DNA of 64,000 nucleotides. Source: Kalaharituber pfeilii (lineage: Eukaryota > Ascomycota > Pezizomycetes > Pezizales > Pezizaceae). Positions 14,232 to 26,363 of the stretch are shown in pieces. Position numbers and translations under genes: made by a program. The stretch is from the NCBI GenBank assembly GCA_015179045.1, contig WHUZ01000049.1, forward strand, positions 408,742 to 472,741. Direction: 5' to 3'. Each line of letters opens with the position of its first letter. Positions within the stretch are counted from its first letter, which is position 1. A model generated the notes under the pieces. The model was given only the letters and a program-made list of their open reading frames with translations, was not told the DNA's origin and did not search any database.

Positions 14232-16408
14232 TACTGCGCTGTTATTTCGATTTAATACATCAACCATCAAAAAGTCTACAACTCATTCCTCTTTACGCGT
14301 ACTCATGTTAAGCAAGAAGCTTGACGGTTACGGTGTCTACTAGTTCTGTTTTATCGGGTTACGGTTGTTACATCCTTACGATCTATCCGATACGGTTGGG
14401 TTGGGTTTTGTTCACTTTTTTTTATATTTTATTTTGTAACTGGCACATTTTTATTTTATTGATCCTTTAAACTTGCCTGGGCTTTGGTTTTTTTTTTTTT
14501 TTGTTATTTTACGTCAACTGTATTATAGCTCAATGTCGGTGACGATCGCGGGTTGCGCTTCTTGTTTTGTTTCACAGTGTTATATTTCTGTTTATGCCCT
14601 TATATCCGGGTGTTTTGTGTAATTCTGCAGGGAGCGCGAAGGCGATGGACGGAGAAATGAGAAGATCCTCAATGCACGATCACAGAAGATTCGAAACGTG
14701 TTAACTAAGTGATTCAATCACAACTATTCCCTGGAACCGAATGGAATTCTCCGCACTCGTCTCCAGACTTGCACCCCTCCACGTTTCCTCAACCCCTTTT
14801 AGCAAGCGAGATCTGAACCTGTACAGATCCAATCCGCGTAAAGATAGGTGTACCTCTTGGAAGTAACCTCCAACCCGGATTTGGGTGCATGTTGAATGTT
14901 CCACCACGTTCATTCTTGAGTTTCTGGGAGCGGAACGTTGGGGAGAAAGGGCTCGCGTCGGGATGGGGGAGGAGAAACTAGCGGCGTCCTTGTCGTATGT
15001 TGGCGGTAGAAGCATGCAATACAGTTGGACAGCAAGTACCTTTTCGACCGGATGGAAGCACCTTCTTTGGTATGCACCCATCGTACATACATTAGGATTG
15101 ATGTACTCACTTGATGTGCCTAGGTACTTTTGTAGTGATGAGTTGTACTTACGTGCTCTTGGAGGGCGTGGGAGGAGGTGGGTAAAAAAAAAAAAGGATA
15201 TTGCAAGTTCGGGGTGTAGAGGACAGCTAATCTCACAAAGCCCAGCTTTGTACCTGCCGTTCTTGGTTGTGGAAGCATAACCATACGTGTATGGAGTAAT
15301 ATGTATGTACCTGGCTCCCAGTTGAGAATGCCGCATAAGTGTTAGGAGCAGATACATGCTACCCGGCACAACGCCTGGACTGGGGTCTGGTGCTGGTCGG
15401 TAGATGTTTTGTTTGTGTTGTCTTGCGTTCATTTGCGTGCTGAACGCGCGCCGATGGAGAGAGGTGGGCTCTCAGGCTGGCCCATGAGGGAAGAGTTGGA
15501 GTCAGAGTCAGAGGAGGTAGTGGTGATTGCTATTATTTGTTTTTTGAAGATTGCTTGATAACGCAATTATAGTGGACGAAAACGTCCGCCTCTGTTTCCG
15601 TTTCTGCGGCTACTTCATACACTTTAGTTCGAAACGATGTATAAGCTACCAGCGGCAGTGCAAGGGTGAAGCACGACTGAGGGTAAGCAGGGGACCACAG
15701 AGACAGGTTTCATGTTAGGACTGGGCGGCAATTTGTGAATAAGTATATCAATTCATTCTTCTTACTGGGAGCATTACTAGTGTTAACCGCATTCACTGCA
15801 TTCTCACTTTTCTCCCTATGTAGGGTTAGAATCACTGGAATTAAAGCAAAAAAACAAAAAACAAAAAAAAACAAAAAAAAAAAAAACAAAAAAAAACAAA
15901 CACTCAGTAATTATCTCTTCACACACTCTCAACCATCCACGTGACGATAAATCCTACTAAATTTCCATTCCAAAGAAAGACATTTTTTTTTAAAAAAAAA
16001 AAAATTCAAAAAAATTCAAAAAAAATTCAAAAAAATTCCTTCAGTTACATATGCTTCGTTTTTATCCCCTAAACTCCCTGGACCGAAAAGAAGAACCCCG
16101 AAAATACCCGTTGAAAGGATTGTAAAAGTTCGTATAACAACAATGATGATGTGGACAAAGATAAAACAAGACAGGGTGAGCGGTAACAAAGAGGACACGA
16201 TAGTGCTAAATATGTGGTAGGTAAGTGGTACGTTTTACACTACAGACATTGTATGGATATGGGAGAGCGAAAAGGGAGAAGGAGGATCGTTCTGGGTCGG
16301 TATGATGTGGGCATGATTCGATATGCACTGTTGGCCATAGGACTGAGGGTGACCTCAACGAAGGAAGACCAGTCACTCCTTAATCTCCATCGCAAGGAAA
16401 ATCACCCA
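14232..16408. other. Intergenic region, no supported gene
   Basis: Contains the 3' flank of H2A with T-rich runs (about 14489-14503), a 243-codon minus-strand open frame (14701-15432) without recognisable features, and A-rich low complexity at 15840-16040. I find no gene here with confidence. Confidence 0.45.
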
Positions 16409-19035
16409 TCAATCAGAAAACTCGTACTCCGCATGCTCAATCTCATGCCTCGTCTTCCCTCTCTTAGCCTTCGTTGATGGTGTAGTAGTAGCTACCTTTT
16501 TTGCACTGGATGGAGGTTTCTTCGCTGACGCGCCCCGAGAGCGGGACTTTGGAGCAGGTTTCGACGCGGACCTGGTCGTTCGAGGTGTTATAGCTGTTCT
16601 TACGCTTTTGCGGGGGATGGGAGATGGTGAGTATTCCTTCTCTCCCTTTCCCCTCTTTGCTTTATCACCCTTCTGCTCTTCTACTTCCTGTTCCTCATTG
16701 TCCTCGTCGTCCCTATGAAGCTGCTGGTTCAGCATCTGCGTGTTATTTGCCACCAGTGTTTCATGAATAGGCTTCCCATTCACCATAACCTTTGTAGTGG
16801 ACTGAGTTTCCGCCTCATTCTCATCACCGCTTTCATTTGTATACTCATTCACATCCTTTTCCTCTCCACTCTCCGTATCTCTCTCATCCTCTTTTGACCC
16901 TCCATGGGCAATTCCGTTCGGTAATCTCGCATTTCTTTTCTTCGCTGCACCCTCTTCAATAGGACCGTTCAATGTGTTTCTCCGTTTCGAAGCACCCCTA
17001 GAGCCTCTACTACTACCGCTACCACTAGCAACAACTGGTCCGGCTAAGCTATGCCTATTCTGTCGCTTATTGCCTTTCCCGGATACGACTTGGTCGTCTC
17101 TTGCTTTGCCCTTCCCTTTTGTTTGCAATATAAGCTTAGTGATTGGTGGCGGGGCTACGCCTACAACCCACCATTCTCTGGGGGCAGCTGGGATACGGCG
17201 TGAGGTACGACGATCTGTTTCCACAGGTGACGAAGCACGTCTCTTCGAGGTTGGTTTTGGTTGGGATTTCGATTTTTGTTTCGCTTTTGAGGTGGACTTG
17301 GATGCGGTGGCTGAGGGAGAGTGGGTGGCTTCGTCGGCTGGCTCTGGTGGGGAACGTGGTGCCTTTGTCGCTGGCGACCTTGGCTTTGGCTTCTCAGTGG
17401 ATATAACAATATTAGATATTGTTGAGCGGCGGGTACGTCCAGTTTGTGGGGAGGTACGCTGTGGCTCTGGCTGTGACCTCGCATTTGATTTTGATATTTG
17501 AGAGAAGGGTCCGGACTTTTTGTTTGATTCTTTGTTTGGTCGCTTCACAGCTTCCTGTCGTACCTCATTCTCTACCCTCCGCTCTTCACCTTCCGCTTCC
17601 CCCTCTTCCTCTTCCTCTTCCTCTTCCTCTTCCTCTTCCTCTTCCTCTTCCTTTTCCGCTACATATTCATCTTCATCTTCAACATCATCCTCAGGAGCTG
17701 ATTCTTCTCCTTCGTCCTGTGAGATGTCCATTTCATCCTCTTTCCGCTTTCGCTGGGTCTCCTCTCTCTGCTCAATATCCTTTCCCCCACGCTCAACCTC
17801 CATTTCCTTCTTCTCTGTAAGTGCAGCTTTTGGGGTTTCTATAGCCTTTGCACAAGAGCGCCGCTGCCGTGTACTTTTGGTACCTGCCAATCCAATAGGC
17901 ATTCCAGGTCCTTCTTTGCCCTTCTCCTTCTCCTTCTCCTTTCCATTATTTTGATGCCTCTTGCCTGGTGATTGACCAGAGATAGATTTCTGTACTTTAG
18001 AAGACCTGTCTAACAAATTTGGACGGCCAGGGCGCTTCTTAGGCGTGGTGGCTATTTCAGGCGCATATGAATGACCCGTATTTCGTGTATTGGCAGCTGG
18101 GGCCGGCGGTTTGGCTTTAGGCACAGGGGGTGTTGTGGAGCTTGATTCTGCTGGAGGAATTGGAAAAACAGTGGACGAGTCTAGGGCCTGCGTTTCTGCT
18201 GATGGAACCCTATGTGATAGCGTCGCTTGCTGACTGTTAGGCAAGAGCCTGGGGCCCTGGATGCCCATAAATGAGGATGTTTGTCGTGGGATTTGCTCCT
18301 TTGGAAAATGGTCGGAACCAGGCTTACTTTGGACTGGAGCCTGTCTATTCTGTAAAAGCACTCCAGTGGGATAGTAGGTGTGTGACCTAGTTATGGCGAC
18401 TTGCGGTTGTGCCCCTGCTACTCCAATGGAAGAGACAGAGAGCCGTGCCGGTGGTAGCCCACCTGCTGCCAGAGGTACCGCATTCGCGAGTCTACTTGGC
18501 TGATACGTCTTCGGTAGATTGGGCTGAGGCGGTTTATTGGCTGCAGAGGTTGTAGATGGCAAAGCTGTTGAACGTATTTGCGGACCGCGAGGCGGCGGGA
18601 TTGTCCCGGCTTGTTCGCCAGGTTGCTGGAGGCCTTTATAGATTTGAAGCACTGACTATTGCGGGGAGGGGGAAGGGGGAAGTCAGAATTCAGCGCATTG
18701 ATAGGAAAACCTTGGTGGGTGGGTGGGTGGGGGGGGGTGCTGGAGGGGCTTACTCGAGGGACAGGGCTCGTGTAGTATAGAGTGTCAAACCTCTCTGCCA
18801 AGTTCGATGTTGCGGCGGGGCGCGCTGGTGGGGCCATCGAGCCCGCGGCGGCGCGCTGGCTTTGGCTTGAAGCTGTGGGCCTGGAATCTGCGGTGGCTCC
18901 ATTCATGTTCCCGGTGCCACTGGCGTTGCCCGCTGTCCTGCTTGCCGGGCCGGCGGGGCCATCGGGGGCGAATGCTGGCCGCGCGGGACGGCCTGGCGTC
19001 TTGGGGGAGGCCGCGGGCTTGGCCTTCGGGGGCAT
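16409..19035 (-). CDS. Large disordered AT-hook and acidic-tract protein, possibly chromatin-associated
   Basis: Two exons on minus: 18754-19035 and 16409-18655, 842 residues. The intron 18656-18753 uses CGA|GTAAGC and AATAG|TCAGTG, which joins the frames cleanly. The start at 19035 gives MPPKAKPAASPKTPGRPARP. Features are a first GRP core near the N-terminus (PGRPARP), a clearer AT-hook (KKRPGRPN), a run of about 18 Glu encoded by a CTTCCT-type repeat (17598-17660), many Lys/Arg/Ser-rich stretches, and RRTSRRIPAAPREWWVVG (about 17155-17215). That last piece resembles the Arg/Ser...Pro...Trp pattern of CENP-C-type nucleosome-binding motifs. I do not recognise the protein as a named family. 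A nuclear, DNA- or nucleosome-binding role is inference only. Confidence 0.75.
17598..17660 (-). repeat. Hexanucleotide repeat encoding a poly-Glu tract
   Basis: Tandem CTTCCT units on plus (AGGAAG on the coding strand) encode an uninterrupted Glu run within the AT-hook protein. Such repeats vary in length between strains. Confidence 0.8.
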
Positions 19036-21167
19036 CGCGAGCACGCTTTCGCTTTCGTGATGGGCGCGATGCTTGCTGGGGGCGCGGGGCTGCCGGCTGT
19101 GAGGATGCGGATACGCAGCGTCTGGGTGCGTCGCATCGCCTGGAGCGTGTTGCGGCCCCGTTTCACGCATCGCGGGAGTCACGTGCACGCACAACTATGC
19201 ACCGGTCGAGTGTGGCGGTGCTGCGCCCGACCGGCGAGATATCTACGTACAAAGCGCTTTATGCTTACATCTACAAACGCAGCAGAAAATGGACAGCGGT
19301 GAGGATGACAGGGTACAGTGCGCCTCCTGCTCATTGCATTCTTGTCTCTTGCTCTCCAGCTGAAGGCCCAGCTCACAAACCCGGGATGTGCGGCGGGGCT
19401 AAGGCACACCAAGATTGCACTGTTAGAGACCAAGCCATGGGGGGGAATTGCGACCGCCGACTGCGGGGGCAACTTACGCGTGAGAATTGGGGGAGGAACG
19501 TTTCTCTCGTATTTGGACCCTGCATTTGTGGGGACACCTGGTTAGCCGGATGAAGGCCATGAAGCCGTTTGACACGGTATTCCATACCTCCGGGGGCCGT
19601 TGGCGGAAGGTAGTGGTCGGGATGCTTCCACTTCTCCAGAACGGCTTCGGTATCGGCGAGCAGGTCCTGCAGCAGTGAGATATCATTTCAGCGCAATGGC
19701 AAGCGATAGTGCGGCCGCAGAGAGACTGCACTAGGCGGGGCCGGGCAGGCGTACTCTGATTATGCGTGGGTCGGAAACATGGCGGTTGAGCTCAAAGAGA
19801 TGGCGGATCTGGACGGCATGCTGCCTCCAGATGTCGCGGCGGACGCACCAGCTGAGGGAGAGCTTCAGGCTGCGCCGGTAGAGCGAACTGGGGGGGCAGC
19901 CGACGGCAGCAGCGTGTTAGCCAGGCTGATGGGGGGGTACGCGATGCGAAGCGGGGGGCAACGGAGGGCTGGGGGTGGGGGTGGGGGGAGGAGGGGAGTG
20001 GAGTTCGTGGCGGGCCGCAGGGCGTACATACAGAGCAACCTGCTTCGAAGCCATGCTATCTGTGTCTCGTGGGCTCTTCCTTCTGAGGTGATGCTCCAAT
20101 TGCTATTTCTGTGGTCTACTTGCGCGTGCGATTGGGGGATAGGATACGGGCGGGCGGGCGTTCGTTGCGGTGGTGCGCTCGTGGAGCAGATGGGGGTGCT
20201 CGCATGTCATCACCGGTGCCGGCGGCCCAGCTAGGCCGCGCAAGGGATAGTCTCGGCTTGGCGCCCACGTGCCGCATGGAAGCGCCGGCTGAGGTATCAC
20301 ATCACAGGCTGGCTTGGCATGAGACTGCCCGCGCTGAGGCTCCGCATGGCCCATCGCGATGCGGCGGGCGGAGGGGCCGGAGGACGCGGGGGGTGGGGCG
20401 CTGCTGGGCTGGCGCGCGCCCTGGTCAGGCATTGCGCCAGGCGTGGCCGGCCAATCGCGTGCGGTGCATTTGCCGGCCAGGCGCCTTCCCGCCTTCTTAG
20501 TACTGGCGGCTACTGCCTGCGAGCGCAACGGCCCAGGTACTTTCCAGCCCCAAGGACGCTCTTGCTCCGGAACCCCTTCGTCCGTCCTGCCGCAGCGCAA
20601 GGCCCAGGTGCTCTACACCGTTCCGCTCCAACATAATTCCCTCGCCCGCCCTCGCCCCCCCCACACGCTGAACTCGACATACCTCTGCTGCGTCCTTCAA
20701 CAGGCATCACATATCCTCCCCCTACCCCTCCCCCCCCCCCCCCCACCCCACCACCCCCCACCCTCTACAGCCAGCCCACCAGCCCGTCGGCTCTTGCTGT
20801 GCCTTTGTCCCATTCTCTGGGAACTTTGGTGTGTAAGTATGTACGGTCCTGCCATGCTCTCCTCCCCTCCAATCCCGTTTCCTCAATCCAATCCTCTGAT
20901 GTCACTGCCCCCCCCGTCCCCCCCCCCCCCCCACATCCCGGCTGGACCACACCTGAATTTTACCCATCAATTGCATCCGAAATAAGTAGCACAGAAATGG
21001 GATTGTCGGGAAGGAGGGGCAATCGCGGAGGACAGATCAAGCAGAAAGAAACTCCCTATAGATATATGGCAAAAGAAAGAAGCAGAGAAACAAACCAAAA
21101 AAAAAAAGGTTAATAACATAGACTCACAGGAAACATACAGATACTTATAGCGTCGACTGCAATTAAC
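19036..21167. other. GC-rich intergenic region with C homopolymers
   Basis: The upstream flank of both the minus-strand AT-hook gene and KGD2. It is GC-rich from 19.0 to 20.7 kb, with C-homopolymers at 20730-20744 and 20918-20932 and other short C runs. Long open frames on both strands (for example 18723-19553, 20359-20985) are by-products of high GC and carry no domain signature. Confidence 0.5.
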
Positions 21168-23096
21168 ATGGCGACCGCTTCGAGAATGGCGCTTCGCCGG
21201 TTACCATCTCTTCTTCGGACATCCCCGCATTCCACTATTAGAGTTGCAAGGACATGTGCCCTTCGCTCGTCGAGCCTAAAGGCATACTCCACATTCTCAC
21301 TAAAACCAGAAAACGCTCTGCTTCTCGCAAATTCGAGGTTGTCCCTACACCCTGCTTGTTTCTGCTCTTTGTCGCTCTGATGAGAACGATGTCGGGGACT
21401 GATATTGGATGGCTGAGGTGCCTTGGGATGGAGGAGGAATAGGAAACCTAGTGGTCTCTTTGGATGCTTATCGGGCTTCGGCATCCAGAGCCGTTCATAT
21501 GGTTGGTGCTCATCTTCCACTGATGCTATCCGAATGCTGATTGAAACTACCATGCAGCGGAGGCCATCGTAAAGGTCCCGCAGATGGCTGAGTCGATCTC
21601 CGAGGGTACCCTAAAACAATGGCAAAAGAGTATGTTGTCCCCCCAGATTGCTATATAGAGTTTCAGGATCTAATTGCTGTGAACAGAGGTGGGCGACTAT
21701 GTACAGGCTGATGAAGAGATCGCAACCATTGAAACCGACAAGGTAAGCACACATACTCTATTCTCACCCTAATTGAATTCTACTCAATTACCAACATTTC
21801 ATCCGCGTCATAGATCGATGTCGCGATCAACGCTCCGGAAGCCGGTACCATCACTGAGCTGCTGGCCCAGGAGGAAGATACCGTCACTGTTGGACAGGCT
21901 GTTTGCAAGCTCGAAACAGGCGGGGCCCCACAGTCAGGCGGAGAAGAGACAGCAAAAGAAACACTAAAAGCACCCGCTGAGCCCCCGAAGGAATCGAGGC
22001 CAACAGAAACTGCTGCACCCCCTCCACCCCCTCCACCCCCTCCACCATCACCACCACCACCACCACCAACACAACCACAACAAGCCGCCCCCGCCGCCCC
22101 GTCAAAACCAGCAACTCAGCCTGCGTCAAAGACGCCAGCGCCATCTTCAGCCCGTAGCCAGGAACTGTATGGAAACCGCCATGAGGAGCGTGTAAGTACA
22201 TTCTACAATCACCCACAGAAAGTAGATCAAGAAGCAAAATTAACCTTGCACATCAGGTTAAAATGTCCCGCATCCGTCTCCGCATTTCCGAGCGCCTGAA
22301 GCAGTCCCAGGACACAGCTGCATCTCTCACAACCTTCAATGAAGTTGACATGTCCCAGCTCGCGGAAATGCGCGCCAAATTCAACCCTGAGCTCTCCAAG
22401 AGTGGACACAAGCTTAGCTATCTGAGCGCCTTCTGCCGCGCGGTTTGCCTTGCCATGAAGCACGTTCCCGCGGTCAATTCTAGCATTGAGGGGCCTGGTT
22501 TGGGAGACACACTTGTGTTTAGGGATTATGTCGACATTAGCATTGCGGTTGCATCTGAGAAAGGCCTGATTACACCAGTGTTGAGGAATGCGGAGTCGAT
22601 GGATTTGCTGGAGACGGAAAAGGCTATTGCGGACTTGGCCGAGAGGGTACGTATCATTGAGCATTTCTAACATATCCTTGTTCTCCATCACGTGACCTGA
22701 CATTACGCCGATGGTAATTAGGGGCGTGCTGGAAAAATCGCGCTTGAGGAGTTGGCAGGTGGTACATTTACCATTTCTAATGGAGGCGTTTTCGGCTCGT
22801 TGATGGGTACGCCAATTATTAACTTGCCGCAAACCGCCGTGTTGGGATTGCATGCCATCAAGGATCGTCCTGTGGTCGTGAATGGGCAGATTGTTGTTAG
22901 GCCGGTATGTATATCAAAGTATTATTTGAATGGGAGGCTAGAACTGATGGGGTGTACAATTTAGATGATGTACCTCGCCTTGACCTACGACCACCGTGCC
23001 CTTGATGGAAGAGAGGCCGTTACGTTCTTGCTAAAGGTGAAGGAGTACATTGAGGATCCAAGGAGGATGTTGCTTTCGTACACGCCTGCGCAGTAA
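21168..23096 (+). CDS. KGD2: Dihydrolipoamide succinyltransferase, E2 of 2-oxoglutarate dehydrogenase
   Basis: Seven exons: 21168-about 21357, 21558-21629, 21687-21742, 21814-22191, 22257-22646, 22722-22904, 22965-23096, about 466 residues. The exon 1 donor is the least certain point; GTTTCT at 21358 keeps frame. Order: an Arg/Ser-rich mitochondrial presequence ([19 protein letters not shown]), a lipoyl domain ([16 protein letters not shown], lipoyl Lys about 106 in IETDK|IDV), a linker, and the catalytic core with [11 protein letters not shown] (His about 433, Asp about 437). The enzyme transfers the succinyl group from lipoyl-Lys to CoA in the mitochondrial matrix (TCA cycle). As in other eukaryotic E2o, no peripheral-subunit-binding domain is seen. 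The linker is unusual: two runs of Pro (about 22018-22068) replace the common Ala/Pro/Glu linker. Confidence 0.95.
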
Positions 23097-23639
23097 ACTG
23101 ACTGTATAGAAATTACGGTATACGGGGAAACTATCTTGAGAGACGGGGAAAATGGCGGTGGAGAGATTGGGTAGGGGGATGGAGGATGGGGATGAAAACA
23201 GCAAGCGATTGGAATGGTGATGGGAGGTGGTAATGATTAGCTTTTAGTTTTAGTTCGGTTCAAATGTTTTTGTTTTGTCTATTTTCTTTCTAGAGATCGC
23301 TTTCATGTGCGTGTATGTGGGAGGTATCTTTGTAATGTTTGGCATGTGCTGTGTTATGCGAGCGCGTGAATAGGAAGGCAAAGGTAGTCTTGTTGCAATT
23401 AGGAAGGATGAAACTTGCACTGAGTCTGCTCTGAGGCGAGTTCGAGGTTTTAGATTCGTGTGACTTCATGTCTACTCGCTACTTTTGTAGGATCCACATT
23501 GAGACTAACCACAATCTTTTTGTCTCTGCTCGACGTATCCATCCAATCAATAATCGTCTTCTTCTTTTGTTGGCTCGTGCACGTTGTATCCTGGGATACT
23601 TTTCTTTGCCGTCGCTGATTCACGACGCTCTACTACATG

Positions 23640-23945
23640 AAACGTGCCAAACAAACCATATACCGTATTCATTCGCGAATAAGAATGCTGTCTTATGGTT
23701 GGACGTGCAGTCCATTAGTCTTCTACTTATTCGCGGTACTTTCTTATGAGTGAGTACTGTCTTATCCGAGGAACTACATTACATACTTTATCTTGCCTGC
23801 CCTGCCTATCTTGGGCTACTTCGCGTTGAAGTCACATTACTGTCTTACTCGCAAAGCCAGTGATAATGACATAAACTTCCTTGTTTTTTTTACTGTCATA
23901 CAAACGGATACTGTCCTACCTGTCTTATTCGCGAATTTCTCAAGA
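23640..23945. repeat. Cluster of degenerate CTGTCTTA-TTCGCGAA motifs
   Basis: Variants of (TA)CTGTCTTA followed by a TTCGCG-like word occur near 23690, 23757, 23837 and 23920, and an inverted-looking TTCGCGAATAAGA lies near 23673. This may be the remains of a DNA-transposon end or a short tandem family. Confidence 0.4.
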
Positions 23946-23990
23946 AGTATATGTTTACTAAAAAAGCCAAATTGATCATCTTTTCCAACG

Positions 23991-24104
<114 letters not shown>

Positions 24105-26363
24105 TATTTTCTACTCACCAAATGATGGCTGTCGAAAGTCTTAGTAAGAGCCAAGAGAGCGAATGAGACCAGCGGAGTCGGAGGGATCTTACTATATTAT
24201 CTATCTATAGCTAGCTACTTTCTCTACGAATATCCGAACTGTCTTGCTTTTTATACAGAAACTGAGGGAGCTGTATCATATGTTTCGTTAGTGTTACTTC
24301 GCATGTTTGTATATATATGTTTGTGTGGTGATTATTCTATCGCCCTACCTTTTCCCCAAGATTGTTAGAGTCCTGAGTTACCCTCATGTGGGCTACTCTG
24401 ATGGGACTGTGAATCAGTTGAGAAAATTATAGTAGTCTCGTAAACTATAGGTCAAGTCAGATTTTACGAAATAGATTGGTGCTATCCATACTAACAATTA
24501 AGATGATAGTGATATATGGCGTATACATGGGAAAAATATATACGGGAGTAGCAAATTTCTCTCTTTTATTCGTCCTGTTTACAATAGTGTGTCCGGATAG
24601 ACATTATCCCAGTAACCTAAACACCCCCACCGTGACTAAAAAGAGAAGAAAAGACCTGTGGTTAATCAGACCGCTAATAAAAGTAAAGTCCCTTAATGTC
24701 GCATGTAGATTTTGTCAAGCAACAAACAAGAACTACCGTCAATCGCCATGGTCCGATCAAACACATTTCCAAATTTTGCCTTGATTCCCGTTGCTTAGGA
24801 CTGATCCTGCATACGAATCCACCCTGGTCTCAAGTATAGCCGTCTTCGGGGATCGTGCCAACGAGAAGCCCTCAGGTCTCGCAGGGCGTTTTTGCTTGTA
24901 TATGGTTTCCCTTTGCGTTCGCCCTGCAAGTCTCCATTTGCATCTCTCCCGTCCTGGCTTGTCTTTCACTTATTTTCTAGCCGCTCCAAACTATCGGCGC
25001 CATCAAATCTCCAACTTCAACCTCCGATAAAATTTCCATGATGGATGCAAAGCTCTTGCGCCCCTCATACTCTCTTCCTTTTGCCTTGCATATTCTCACG
25101 CAACTTCCCTACTCTTCTCTATTTTTTTTTTTTGGCGCAACCTTCCCCTTGCCTCCTTCAATATCTTCCACTGCCTCTTTTCCACCTGTTTCTTCCTCCG
25201 AATACTGCCAAACATACTTCTGCACTCGAAGGCCTCTGTAACGTAACACCACATGTCTTCAGTGACCTTCCATAAAACTCTCTCCTGCTTCTGGTTCGAT
25301 ATCCCCACCCACAACAGTAATGCATCGCAATACTATTCAATCAATCAGTTGCTCCGTGCCGTGGTCATGCTTTAAGCAAGAGTGACCACAGCACCATCTT
25401 GACAGCAACATGCGGGGGTGGCTACATCCTTTCTTAACCTCCGCTCGAGCTCGTTGCTACTATGCAAGAGCTATAGTCCCACCTGAAGTGATGGAAAGCC
25501 GAAAGCAACAAGAAAATAACAAACAAATAATGAGACAATTCTGGTAATAGGAGATTGCTCAAGTGCATGACAGCACAGAGAACTGCCAATTCAGAGGAGT
25601 ACATGAATGCAAAATGAAAACATATCAAAATAATACCCTCCGACCTACCCAGAGTAATAAACTAGCCCAGTGTGAAATGTACATACATATATGAAAATCT
25701 GGAAACACTAACCCGCCGAACAGAGGTGCAAAGCTATCAGGGTTTGAACTCCTCGTCCACAACTGTAGCCTTTCGATGCTTTTTGGCAACATTGCGTTAC
25801 CTCTGTTCTAAACATTGTTAATGGGAACGCGATCAAAAGGAGACAAAACCGGTAAGATCCTAAGAGATGGCAAAAGAAATAGCGAAAACCAATAAAAACA
25901 AGAAAAATAAAAATAAAGATGCAAAAATTCAAATACTAACAAAACAGGAAATTCGTAAGTGAATAAGAAAACAATAATGATCATGACCGAAAGGTGTCAT
26001 CTACGCGAAATAATTTGGGCAAAGTAGATGGCATCATAAGACATACCTTCGGTATAAATAAGAAGGTGCCTGTATCAGTGAAACCTAACATAAAAACAAA
26101 ATGCCACACAGTAACCGTATGAGATGAGATAAGAATTCCGAAAAGCAATAAAAGACCCATCAGCACCCAAATGCGATGCTTATGCATGTGCAAGGCAAGG
26201 GCTCGAAAGCCACTGGGTATATGGTCATAAGAAATACAGCACAAAAATAACAAAAAGTCACAGATCCACATCCCCTTCTCGAACGCATAGATGAACATTA
26301 ACTATATATATGTGAGTATAGTATAAGCTGTGTGCCCCGTTCATATTTCAAACGCATGCACAT

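Noticed and set aside
14701..15432. 243-codon minus-strand open frame downstream of H2A.
   Set aside because: No domain, irregular composition with a Phe run from a poly-A tract, and it lies in ordinary intergenic sequence.
20359..20985. 208-codon plus-strand frame upstream of KGD2.
   Set aside because: Pro/Leu-rich by base composition and poly-C runs, with no recognisable domain.
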